Shown one piece after another: positions 10,172-19,473 of a DNA stretch of 39,751 bases. Where the stretch lies: the NCBI GenBank assembly GCA_030148905.1, contig JASBSO010000245.1, positions 1-39,751 of the forward strand, given 5' to 3'. The notes beneath the pieces are model-generated. The model did no database searches and was not told the origin of the DNA. It saw only the letters and a list, made by a program, of their open reading frames with translations. The number at the start of each line of letters is the position of its first letter. The first letter of the stretch is position 1. Made by a program: the position numbers and the translations under genes. Source of the stretch: Kordiimonadaceae bacterium (GTDB lineage Bacteria; Pseudomonadota; Alphaproteobacteria; Sphingomonadales; Kordiimonadaceae).

Positions 10172-10405
10172 TGCTTACAACATCATATATACAACCCTGC
10201 ACCGGTGCCATTAATCAACCGGTTTCATGTGTTGCACATAATTTGCAGGCCTCGCTTACCATCTTTTTACAGCTCTGGTCACCAATCCGGCCAAAAATTT
10301 TCTGCCCCAAAGGGGGTGACTTTTGTATTGGTCTGATATATCTATAGTGACATAAACAAACAAAAGTCCCGATAGAGGACTTAATAATATAAGAGCGAGG
10401 AAAAT

Positions 10406-11635
10406 ATGAAAACGTTGATAAAATGGGTCTTCCCATTTGTACCGCTTGGGGTGGCTGGTGCAATTGTTTATGGGCTTGTCGCCTTTAAACCCTCCGTCGA
10501 ACAAAATGAAGACAATCGTCAAATTGCGGCTTTGACCGTTGCGCCTGCTGTCGAACAGGAAGTGCGCATTGCGGTCAAGACACAAGGCGAAGTGCGGGCC
10601 CGCACCGAAATTAATCTTGTGCCCGAAGTGAGCGGGCGCATTGTTGCGGTCTCACCTGTCTTTGCCGAAGGCGGGGCGTTCACCCCCGATACTGTGCTCG
10701 CCAAGGTCGACGATTCGTTATACAAACTGGCCTATATCCGGGCAGAATCGCGCGTTGCCGAGGCCAAGGTTGCCCTCGACCGCGAACTGGCGGATGCGGC
10801 GATCAAGGAAAAGCAGTGGAAAGACTGGGTGAAGGACGGCGAACCGACGCCGCTTGCTCTCAACAAACCACAGGTCGCCGAGGCTCAGGCCAAATTGCGC
10901 GCCGCTGAAGCTGATCTTGAAGAAGCCCGCCTGAACCTGGACCGTACAGATATTCGCCTGCCATTTTCGGGCCGCGTGGCTGAACGCAACATCGGCCTTG
11001 GTCAATATGTCTCCACCGGCACGACGCTCGGCCGCGTTTTTGCTACCGATGTTGTTGAGGTCCGCCTGCCACTGACAGATCGCCAGCTGGGCGAACTGAG
11101 CCTGCCGGTCGGGTTTAACGCTGCGGATGATGGGGTGGTTGTTCCTGTGACACTGAGCGCCGAAATGGGCGGCAAGCTGCAAAGCTGGAATGCCCAGATT
11201 GTGCGCACCCAGGCCTCAATCGACAATCAAACCCGGCTGTATTACGCCATTGCCGAGGTCAAAAACCCTTACGACATCAGCGCCGTCGGCAACACATTGC
11301 CCGTTGGCCTTTTCGTGCGGGCAGAAATTCAGGGGGCGCAGGCGCACAATGCTGTTGTTATCCCGCGCCCTGCCCTGCGCGGAGAAAATACGGTCTATGT
11401 CGTCAAGGACGACGAAACATTGGAAATTCTGGACGTTGCCGTTCTGTCCACCAATAGCGATGAAGCTATTTTGACCTCTGGGATTACAGGCGGTGCACAA
11501 GTGGTGATTTCGCCTGTGCGATCGCCCTTTAATGGCATGAAAGTCAAAATCGCCAATACGGCCGTCGCCCAAGGCGGTGATCGTTCAGTCAACACGGCAG
11601 ACGACATTGCCGTTGTTGCCGCAGCCTCGAATTAA
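10406..11635 (+). CDS. RND efflux periplasmic adaptor subunit (membrane fusion protein)
   Basis: N-terminal TM, VKTQGEVRARTEINLVPEVSGRIVAVSPVFAEGG, RLPFSGRVAERNIGLGQYVSTGTTLG, barrel-type C-terminus. Confidence 0.92.
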   Translation: MKTLIKWVFPFVPLGVAGAIVYGLVAFKPSVEQNEDNRQIAALTVAPAVEQEVRIAVKTQGEVRARTEINLVPEVSGRIVAVSPVFAEGGAFTPDTVLAKVDDSLYKLAYIRAESRVAEAKVALDRELADAAIKEKQWKDWVKDGEPTPLALNKPQVAEAQAKLRAAEADLEEARLNLDRTDIRLPFSGRVAERNIGLGQYVSTGTTLGRVFATDVVEVRLPLTDRQLGELSLPVGFNAADDGVVVPVTLSAEMGGKLQSWNAQIVRTQASIDNQTRLYYAIAEVKNPYDISAVGNTLPVGLFVRAEIQGAQAHNAVVIPRPALRGENTVYVVKDDETLEILDVAVLSTNSDEAILTSGITGGAQVVISPVRSPFNGMKVKIANTAVAQGGDRSVNTADDIAVVAAASN

Positions 11636-11646
11636 GGGGGGCGATC

Positions 11647-14600
11647 ATGAACGGATTAATCGCTTGGTGGGCACGCAACAGCGTTGCCGCAAACCTCTTG
11701 ATGTTTGGTATCATGGTGTCGGGGCTGTTGTCCTATTTCGCCATGGAGCGCGAGCTTGACCCCAAGGTCAATTTCAACGGCATTACCATTGCCGCCAACT
11801 GGCCCGGGGCATCGCCGCAGGAAATTGAGGAACAGGTTATTTCGCGCATCGAGGAGTCGCTTTCCGACCTCGACAGCATCGACTATATCCGCTCGTTTTC
11901 CGGGGAAAACTCGGGCAATGTGTGGATGCGCGCCTTTGAAACGGTGGATTTCACTCAGTTTCAGAACGAGGTGAAACAACGCGTCGATGCGATCAGCACC
12001 TTCCCAGTGGACATGGAGCCACTGCAAATCCAGCGCTGGACCAATGATTTTCCCTATATGCGTCTGGCACTGTCGGGCGATATCGGTGAGAAAAACCTGA
12101 AGCACCTGGCCGATGCCATGCGCAAGGAGGTTCTGGCGTTGGATTATGTCTCGCTGGTGACCCTGTTTGGCACCCGCGAGGAAGAGGTCTCGATCGAGGT
12201 CTCACCAGAAGCGCTGGAGCGTTATGACATCACCTTTGCCGATGTCGCCACTGCTATTCGTCAAAACAGCTTGAACCTGACCTCGGGCTCGATCCGCACC
12301 GATGCGGGCGAAACCAAGCTGACCACGCGGGCGCTCGCTGACAGCGAAGATGAAATTGGCGACATTGTCGTGCGCGAGACCGCCGACGGCGGTCAGGTAC
12401 GTGTCAAGGACGTTGCCACCGTGGTCGACGGCTTTGAAGACAATGAATTGCTGGCCACCGTCAACGGCACACCGACGGTGTTGATCAACATCCTCAACAG
12501 CGAAACGATGCAAATCGAAAAGGCTGCCGATGAGGTGCGCAAATGGATGGAAGAGCGCCGGAAAACCCTGCCTGAAGGTGTGACCTTGCGCGTGTGGGAT
12601 GACGGGTCGATCAATTTCCGCAGCAATCTGAGTTTGCTCTTGGGCTCGGCGGGTCTGGGCCTGTTGCTAGTGATGATCGTGCTGTTCCTCACCCTGCGTC
12701 CGATTGTGGCGATCTGGGTGTCAATCGGGATAGCGACCGCCTATCTGGGGGCGTTTATCTTCCTGCCCAGCATCGGCATTTCGATCAACTTCATCTCGAT
12801 GTTCAGCTTCCTTCTGGTGCTTGGGATCGTGGTGGATGACGCCATTATTGTCGGCGAAAACATTCACACTGAATGCGGGCGCACGGGCGGCGGCATCACC
12901 GGCGCGACGCTCGGCGCACAGCTTGTCGCCAAGCCCGTTGTCTTTGGTGTGATGACCACCATCATCGCCTTCCTGCCGTGGATTTTCATTACCGGGAACA
13001 CCAGCGACTTCACCCGCAACATCACCTGGGTTGTGGTATTTGCGCTGATCTTCTCGCTGGTCGAGGCGCTGTTGATCCTGCCGTCGCACCTGTCAAAGAT
13101 GAAGCCGCGCGAGCATATGGGCCGCCTGAGCAGCATCCAAAAATCGATCGCAGACGGCATCGTTACCGCAGCCGAGCGATATTACCGCCCGGTGGCCGAG
13201 TGGGGGTCCAACAACCGCTGGACCGTTACCTTTGCGATGATCGGGATTTACGCCATCTTCAATACGGGCATTTTGGGCGCGGGCTATGTCGGCTTCCAGT
13301 TTGATCCCGATATCGAGGCGGACGAAATCAACATTCAGGTCACCATGCCCGACGGTACACCCTATAGCCGTGCCGAGCAGATTTTGGCCCAGATGCAGCA
13401 AGCACAAGCCTTGCTGACCGAGGAGGTTGCCCGCGAGCAAGCCGCCCAAGGTGACAGCGCGGTCAAGCTGATCGATGCCTGGTATACCCGCGCACGCAGC
13501 GACAACCTTATCGCGATTGTTAAACTGGCACGTCCGGAAAACCGCCCGATTCGTGCGGATGGGTCAACCTATACCGCCAAGGAAGCCGCCCTCAGACTGC
13601 GCGACCTGATCGGCGATATTCCCGACGCCGAGGAAGTGACCGTTGATTATCAGCGCAACAACCCCGATCCCGGCATTCAGTTCGCTATCGGGCACGCTGA
13701 TCTGGACACACTGCGCGAGGCGTCCAATGCGGTCATGGCACAGCTGCGCACCTATGAGACGGTGTTCGATGTGCGCGATAACCTGCAAGGTGTCAGCCAG
13801 GAAGCCCGCTTTACCCTGAAACCGGGCGCGCAAAAGCTTGGCCTGACGCTGGCCGATGTGTCGCGTCAGGTGCGTCAGGGCTATTTCGGGGAAGAGCCCA
13901 TGCGCCTGCCGCGCGGCGGCGAGGATGTCCGCATCAAAGTGCGGTACCCCAAAAGCCTGCGTCAGGACCTGGAAAGCATTGAAAATTTCCGCGTGCGCAC
14001 GCCAACGGGTGAATTTGTCCCGCTCGACAGCGTGGCAGAGATCACGTACGCGCCCGGAATCAGCGCGATCCTGCACTGGGACCGCAAGCGCGCCACCATC
14101 ATCAGTGCCGACCTGCGCGAGGACAATGCCGGCGATATCTTCAAGGATATGGACGAAAACTTCTGGCCCAAATGGCAAGAGCAATTTCCCGGTGCGGACC
14201 GTGACCCGATCGGTCAGGCCCGCGGGCAACAGCGCTTCTTTGCCGAACTCTTGAGCCTCTACACCGTTGCCTTGCTGGCGATGTATGCACTGCTGGCTGT
14301 AGCTTTTAAAAGCTACTGGCAGCCGCTGATGATCATGGTGGCCATTCCCTTTGCCTATATCGGCGCCTTGATCGGGCATTTCGTCACCGGCACGCCGCTG
14401 ACCTTCTTCAGCTTTTTCGGGATTGCCGCTGCCGCCGGTGTTGTGGTGAACGACAATCTGGTGATGGTCGATTACTGCAACAAGTTGCGGGAACGCGGCA
14501 TGGACGCACGCGACGCCATGGTGGAAGCCGGGGTCAAGCGGTTCCGGCCGATTTTCCTGACCACGTTGACAACGGTCATCGGGCTGTTGCCGATGCTTTT

Positions 14601-14829
14601 GGAGCGCAGCCAGGAGGCCGCTTTCCTCAAGCCGATGGTCCTTGCTCTCAGCTTTGGGGTGATGTTTGATTTCTTCGTCACGCTGTTGCTGGTCCCGGCC
14701 CTGTATCGCGCTGGTGGCGACATCAGCCGGGTCTTCGGCATCGTGGTTCGCGCCGTCATAAATGCGGCAATATGGGTGAAAAACCTGTATTTCCCGCCGC
14801 ACCGCGACGAGGCGAACCCCGCCGAATAA
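11647..14829 (+). CDS. RND efflux transporter permease
   Basis: 1060 aa, LVLGIVVDDAIIVGENI, repeated 12-TM architecture with two large periplasmic loops; 11 bp after the adaptor. Confidence 0.95.
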   Translation: MNGLIAWWARNSVAANLLMFGIMVSGLLSYFAMERELDPKVNFNGITIAANWPGASPQEIEEQVISRIEESLSDLDSIDYIRSFSGENSGNVWMRAFETVDFTQFQNEVKQRVDAISTFPVDMEPLQIQRWTNDFPYMRLALSGDIGEKNLKHLADAMRKEVLALDYVSLVTLFGTREEEVSIEVSPEALERYDITFADVATAIRQNSLNLTSGSIRTDAGETKLTTRALADSEDEIGDIVVRETADGGQVRVKDVATVVDGFEDNELLATVNGTPTVLINILNSETMQIEKAADEVRKWMEERRKTLPEGVTLRVWDDGSINFRSNLSLLLGSAGLGLLLVMIVLFLTLRPIVAIWVSIGIATAYLGAFIFLPSIGISINFISMFSFLLVLGIVVDDAIIVGENIHTECGRTGGGITGATLGAQLVAKPVVFGVMTTIIAFLPWIFITGNTSDFTRNITWVVVFALIFSLVEALLILPSHLSKMKPREHMGRLSSIQKSIADGIVTAAERYYRPVAEWGSNNRWTVTFAMIGIYAIFNTGILGAGYVGFQFDPDIEADEINIQVTMPDGTPYSRAEQILAQMQQAQALLTEEVAREQAAQGDSAVKLIDAWYTRARSDNLIAIVKLARPENRPIRADGSTYTAKEAALRLRDLIGDIPDAEEVTVDYQRNNPDPGIQFAIGHADLDTLREASNAVMAQLRTYETVFDVRDNLQGVSQEARFTLKPGAQKLGLTLADVSRQVRQGYFGEEPMRLPRGGEDVRIKVRYPKSLRQDLESIENFRVRTPTGEFVPLDSVAEITYAPGISAILHWDRKRATIISADLREDNAGDIFKDMDENFWPKWQEQFPGADRDPIGQARGQQRFFAELLSLYTVALLAMYALLAVAFKSYWQPLMIMVAIPFAYIGALIGHFVTGTPLTFFSFFGIAAAAGVVVNDNLVMVDYCNKLRERGMDARDAMVEAGVKRFRPIFLTTLTTVIGLLPMLLERSQEAAFLKPMVLALSFGVMFDFFVTLLLVPALYRAGGDISRVFGIVVRAVINAAIWVKNLYFPPHRDEANPAE

Positions 14830-14854
14830 GCGATACACAACTCGCTCACGCTTG

Positions 14855-14888
14855 CCGCGCCTGACACCTCGTCAGGCGCGGTTTTTTT
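14855..14888 (+). terminator. Rho-independent terminator after RND operon
   Basis: CCGCGCCTGAC-acctc-GTCAGGCGCGG perfect 11-bp stem followed by TTTTTTT. Confidence 0.92.
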
Positions 14889-14908
14889 ATGCTTCGTGTG
14901 GGGCTTGG

Positions 14909-16642
14909 CTAATACCCGGCCGCGTGGCTGCCAGGGCGGCGCGGGGAAGCTGCACCGCGAATAAGGCCGTCGCCGCGCAGTGTAATTGACTGCGTTGCCC
15001 CCAAAACCCGGTCCCATGGGTCGGTTGGGTCGTCTTTGACCGGATGCCCCATATCGCGCAAAATCCGCTGACTATCCAGCGAATGGCCCGGCTCCATGAA
15101 CAGGCGGTCGGGATACCATTGATGATGCACCCGCGGCGCATAGGTAGCGGACGCGATGTTCATATCGAAGACCATCACGTTCATCAGCGTTTGCAAAACC
15201 GTGGTGATGATGGTGGACCCGCCGGGCGAGCCGGTGGCCATAAACGGTTCACCCGCCTTGAACACAAGCGTCGGTGTCATGCTGGAAAGCGGCCGCTTGC
15301 CCGGCTCGATGGCATTGGCTTCCCCGCCCAGCAGGCCAAAGGCATTGGGCGTGCCCGGCTTGGCCGAAAAATCGTCCATTTCATTGTTCATCAAAAAGCC
15401 CGCACCCGGTACCGACAGCCCGTTGCCGTATGAAAAATTCAGCGTGTAGGTGTTGGCAACCAGATTGCCCGCCGCATCCGCGACCGAGAAATGCGTGGTT
15501 TCAGTGCTTTCATAGGGCAGCTTTGGTGCGGGGCCGATCTCGGATGACGGGGTGGCGCGGTCCAGTGGAATGGCCGCGCGGATAGCGTCGGCATAGCCCT
15601 TGTCGGTCAGCGCAGCGATGGGCACGTCATAATAATCGGGATCACCCAGATATTTCGACCGGTCGGCATAGGCACGCTTTGTGGTTTCCACCATCCGGTG
15701 CAAATAGGCCGCCGAGTTTAGCCCCAATTCGCGCAAGGGATAGCCGGTCAGTACATTCAACATCTGGATGATATGCACCCCCCCTGAGGACGGCGGCGGC
15801 ATGGAGACCACTTCATAGTCGCCGTAGGTCCCGCGGACAGCCTCGCGCTCGACCACCCGGTAATTTTCAAGGTCGGCGAGGGTGATGATCCCCTCGCCCG
15901 ACTGCGCGGCCACCAGGGCATCGGCGACCCAGCCTTTGTAAAAGCCGTCGCGGCCCTCTGCGGCAATGGCGCGCAGCGTTTTGGCCAGGTCTTTTTGGAC
16001 CAGCCGGTCGCCGCCCTCATATGGGCTGCCATCAGTCTTGAAGAAATAGGCCTTGGAGGCCGGGTCATCCAACAACCGGCGGCCAAAGCGTTGCAGGCTT
16101 TGCGACAGGGCAAAGCTGACCTCAAACCCGTCCTCTGCCAAGCGGATCGCCGGGGCCATCACCACCGCGCGCGGCAAGCTGCCATATGTATCGAGCGCGT
16201 GCAGCAGCCCGGCCACCGATCCCGGCACGCCCGAGGCCAGCATCGAACTGCGCGACAGCCGGTTCACAACATTGCCGTCCGCATCCAAAAACATGTCGCG
16301 CGAGGCAGCGGATGGAGCCATCTCGCGGTAGTCGATGGCGATGGTGCGTCCCTCTTCTTTGAGATAGACCATCATAAACCCGCCACCGCCAATATTGCCC
16401 GCTTGCGGATGCGTCACCGCCAGCGCAAAGCCCGTAGCGACGGCGGCATCGACGGCATTGCCGCCCGCCTTCAAAATTTCAAGCCCGGCCTCGCTGGCAT
16501 AATACTCCTGGCTGACCACCATGCCGTTGCGGGCAATGGTCGGGTGCAGGCGACTGGAATAGTCGATGATGGGTTCGGACTGCGCGACTGCCGCCGCTGC
16601 GCCTCCGAACACAAGCCCCATAATAGCTGCAAAGCGCCGCAT
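14909..16642 (-). CDS. ggt: Gamma-glutamyltransferase
   Basis: Signal peptide MRRFAAIMGLVFGGAAAAVA; KAGGNAVDAAVATGFALAVTHPQAGNIGGGGFMM; TTHFSVADAAGNLVANTYTLN; GSPGGSTIITTVLQTLMN. Confidence 0.96.
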   Translation of the reverse strand: MRRFAAIMGLVFGGAAAAVAQSEPIIDYSSRLHPTIARNGMVVSQEYYASEAGLEILKAGGNAVDAAVATGFALAVTHPQAGNIGGGGFMMVYLKEEGRTIAIDYREMAPSAASRDMFLDADGNVVNRLSRSSMLASGVPGSVAGLLHALDTYGSLPRAVVMAPAIRLAEDGFEVSFALSQSLQRFGRRLLDDPASKAYFFKTDGSPYEGGDRLVQKDLAKTLRAIAAEGRDGFYKGWVADALVAAQSGEGIITLADLENYRVVEREAVRGTYGDYEVVSMPPPSSGGVHIIQMLNVLTGYPLRELGLNSAAYLHRMVETTKRAYADRSKYLGDPDYYDVPIAALTDKGYADAIRAAIPLDRATPSSEIGPAPKLPYESTETTHFSVADAAGNLVANTYTLNFSYGNGLSVPGAGFLMNNEMDDFSAKPGTPNAFGLLGGEANAIEPGKRPLSSMTPTLVFKAGEPFMATGSPGGSTIITTVLQTLMNVMVFDMNIASATYAPRVHHQWYPDRLFMEPGHSLDSQRILRDMGHPVKDDPTDPWDRVLGATQSITLRGDGLIRGAASPRRPGSHAAGY

Positions 16643-16756
16643 CGACCCCTCCTTAACACTGGACAAAAGACATAGCGCGCTGATCATAAGTGCAAGATTG
16701 CCCGCGTCCAGTGGGAAATCGGACGACGCGGTCAGGGGCGGGGGTCAGGGGGTATA

Positions 16757-17281
16757 TCAGCGCGCGCGGTCGTCAAAGGGATCGGGCACTTCGTTCGGGT
16801 CGGCGGGGGCGCTGCGCGCCGCATAGTTTTCATCGGCAAAACGAATATTGCGGTCGGCCTCGTTGTCCCAAAAGCCCTTGACCCGGGCGTCGTAGAACAG
16901 GAACAGGCGTCCGCCGCGGACCTCCCATGCTGCCGGCAGACCACGCACAAAGGCCCCGCTTGCCAGCGTCCAGGCGCAGTGGCCACCATAAGCCGGCATA
17001 AAGGCCTGAGGGTTTTGCAGAAAGCTGTCGCGGTTCGCGGCATTTGCAAACCGCCAGACCGCCGAGCGGTAGCGCAGGCTGAACTGCGGTTTGCCTTCGA
17101 CCGGTTCGCCCGCAAAATACGACACGGCGTCATATCCGGCGATCGCGAGGTCATCGAACTCGCTGGTGTAAATGCGTGGCTGCTGGGCCAATGCCGCAAA
17201 CCCCAGGGCCACAAATCCTAGTCCGAAAATGGCCAGCGCGGCCAAAAGACCGCGCCGACCCATATGTTGTAAGTCCGCCAA
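16757..17281 (-). CDS. YHS domain-containing protein
   Basis: DLAIAGYDAVSYFAGEPVEGKPQFSLRYRSAVWRFANAANRDSFLQNPQAFMPAYGGHCAWTLA. Confidence 0.85.
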   Translation of the reverse strand: MADLQHMGRRGLLAALAIFGLGFVALGFAALAQQPRIYTSEFDDLAIAGYDAVSYFAGEPVEGKPQFSLRYRSAVWRFANAANRDSFLQNPQAFMPAYGGHCAWTLASGAFVRGLPAAWEVRGGRLFLFYDARVKGFWDNEADRNIRFADENYAARSAPADPNEVPDPFDDRAR

Positions 17282-17283
17282 AA

Positions 17284-17943
17284 TCAGGCAGCAGCTGCGT
17301 TCAGCCCTTCAAGTGCAGCGATCGCGTCGGCTGGCTCGGGGCGTTTTGTATAGTCGACATCGGCCTCGGCGAAGACAACGGTGCCGTCGGTGTTGATGAC
17401 ATAGGTGCCCGGCACCGGCAATTTCCATGCGCCGTCGCCGTTGCGCGCCGGCAGGTCAATGCCGAAATTGCCGTAAATCGGCTTCAGGCTGTCAGCCAAA
17501 TCGAAAGTCAGGCCAAATTTGCTCGACACCTCGGAGCCGGTGTCGGACAGAATATCAAAGGCTAGGTCGTTTTTCTCGGCCGCGGTGAGGCTGTGGTCCG
17601 GCAATTCCGGAGAGATTGCAACCAGCGTGGCACCTGCCGCTTCGATGCGGGCACGCTCACGCTCGTAAGCCTTCAGTTCAAGGTTACAATATGGGCACCA
17701 CTCGCCCCGGTAAAAGACAACCACCAGCGGGCCTTTTGCCAAAAGGTCGGCGGATGAAACGGCCTCACCTTTTTGGTTTTTCAGCGTGAAGTCAGGCGCT
17801 TTGGCACCAACGGCCAGGGACTTTTCGGCAATGCCGGTTGCTGCCAGGTCTTGGGTCGCCTTTACCATGATGCTTTTGACGTCATCGGGAATGCGGCCAG
17901 CCATTTCGGCCATAAAGTCCTGAATATCTTGCTGAAGGGTCAT
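17284..17943 (-). CDS. Peroxiredoxin-like protein (AhpC/TSA, thioredoxin fold)
   Basis: GAKAPDFTLKNQKGEAVSSADLLAKGPLVVVFYRGEWCPYCNLELKAYERE; C-P-Y-C active-site-like motif. Confidence 0.88.
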   Translation of the reverse strand: MTLQQDIQDFMAEMAGRIPDDVKSIMVKATQDLAATGIAEKSLAVGAKAPDFTLKNQKGEAVSSADLLAKGPLVVVFYRGEWCPYCNLELKAYERERARIEAAGATLVAISPELPDHSLTAAEKNDLAFDILSDTGSEVSSKFGLTFDLADSLKPIYGNFGIDLPARNGDGAWKLPVPGTYVINTDGTVVFAEADVDYTKRPEPADAIAALEGLNAAAA

Positions 17944-18102
17944 AACTGCGATGTCCTTTATATACTGAATATGATGGCGCTTAAGGTGGCAATGCGACCT
18001 GCCGGTTTCAACGCCCGCTTTCTCACAGTTCGGTGATAGCAGGCCGACCCATTCCCGTGATAGAGACTGTGCTCAGCACCCCGCAATTGAGGACGATATC
18101 TC

Positions 18103-19089
18103 ATGACCAAGACCTCTCGCCGCCCTGTTCTGGCTATTGTGCAGGAACCGCCCGCGTTTTTAAACAAGGCGGACAGCATAAATCGTGCGATCGATGCGAT
18201 TGAACGCGCGGCCAAGCAGGGCGCGCACATCATTGCCTTTGCGGAATGCTGGGTGCCGGGCTACCCGGTATGGCTGGATTTTGCGCCGCGCGCTGCGCTG
18301 TGGGGGGAAGCCGGGTCAAAGATTTTGCACCGCGCCTTGATGGACAACGCCGTTCAAAAAGACGACGACGACATCCGCCGCGTGCAAGAGGTGGTGGACA
18401 AAACCGGCACCTATGTTGTGCTGGGCACGCACGAACGCGACGGCGGTACGCTCTATAATACCAGCTGGATTTTTGCCCCGGGTACAGCCCCGCTGCCGCA
18501 CCGCAAGCTGGTGCCCACCTATACCGAACGCCTGGTGTGGGGGCGCGGCGACGGGTCAACCCTGCACAGCGTCGACACGCCGTACGGCACCCTTGGCAGC
18601 CTGATATGCTGGGAACACTGGATGCCCTTTGCCCGCGCGGCCATGCACGCCAAACATGAGACCATTCACGTTGCCCAGTGGCCGATTGTGAAAGACATGC
18701 ATCAGGTCAATTCGCGCCATTATGCCTTTGAAGGACGTACCTTTGTCATGGCGGCAGGGTCGATCCTGTCCAAGGCCGATGTGCTGGACGGGTTTCGGTC
18801 CTTACGACTCGGAAATGATCTGGCCGAGGAGATCCTTGCCTCGATGCCCGGCACACCCGACAGCCTGATCCATAATGGCGGCAGCGCCATCATTGCCCCC
18901 ACCGGCGACTATGTTGCAGGCCCCGTCTATGATCGCGCCGAAGTTGTATTGGCCGAGGTGGATTTAAACCTGATATCCGAAGAACATCAGACCTTTGATT
19001 CGACCGGCCATTACAGCCGCCCGGACATCTTTGAGCTAAGCGTCAACACCCAGCCGCAGCGCGGCGTTGTGGACAATACAGACGAGTAG
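18103..19089 (+). CDS. Carbon-nitrogen hydrolase, nitrilase branch
   Basis: E-K-C triad motifs: IAFAECWVPGYP, HRKLVPTYTERLVWGRGDGS, GSLICWEHWMPFARAAM. Confidence 0.93.
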   Translation: MTKTSRRPVLAIVQEPPAFLNKADSINRAIDAIERAAKQGAHIIAFAECWVPGYPVWLDFAPRAALWGEAGSKILHRALMDNAVQKDDDDIRRVQEVVDKTGTYVVLGTHERDGGTLYNTSWIFAPGTAPLPHRKLVPTYTERLVWGRGDGSTLHSVDTPYGTLGSLICWEHWMPFARAAMHAKHETIHVAQWPIVKDMHQVNSRHYAFEGRTFVMAAGSILSKADVLDGFRSLRLGNDLAEEILASMPGTPDSLIHNGGSAIIAPTGDYVAGPVYDRAEVVLAEVDLNLISEEHQTFDSTGHYSRPDIFELSVNTQPQRGVVDNTDE

Positions 19090-19230
19090 CCCAAGACAAC
19101 AACATGAATAAACACAGTGATGTGGACCACAATAGCGTAAGAAATATCTGGAAAGTTGTAAATTTTCACTTTGTTAATATCTTTGAAACCTTATGTTAAC
19201 CTTTTGAATAATCAACAAATTTTTATCTAA

Positions 19231-19246
19231 TTAAGTATTCTTTTAC
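19231..19246 (+). promoter_or_regulatory. CtrA-like box (TTAA-N7-TTTAC, one mismatch to TTAA-N7-TTAAC)
   Basis: TTAAGTATTCTTTTAC in the AT-rich gap 19090-19305 upstream of the MCP. Confidence 0.3.
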
Positions 19247-19305
19247 CCCTCCTCGCGACTATGGCCTTAACGACTGTGGGGGTCGCCTGTTGAAGGGTAA
19301 GCGAG

Positions 19306-19455
19306 ATGTTAGACAGGTTTTTTTCCCTTAGCGGTCCGGCTCATCTGATCGCGTTTTTGGACAAAAAATCACTCGGAACCCGCGTGAATATCGCGGTTGG
19401 ATTTGTGGTGTTCATGGCCGCAATGGCCATTTTCGCACAAAGTCAGCTCGCCTAA
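19306..19455 (+). pseudogene. N-terminal segment (cytoplasmic lead + TM1) of the chemotaxis receptor, ended by in-frame TAA
   Basis: ATG at 19306 reads MLDRFFSLSGPAHLIAFLDKKSLGTRVNIAVGFVVFMAAMAIFAQSQLA*; same reading frame as the downstream MCP ORF, with only one stop (19453-19455) between. Confidence 0.65.
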
Positions 19456-19473
19456 GGGGCTGGCTTTAACCTG

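Noticed and set aside
13564-14838. 424-aa minus-strand ORF opposite the RND permease
   Set aside because: Mirror ORF of a conserved gene with no domain signature.
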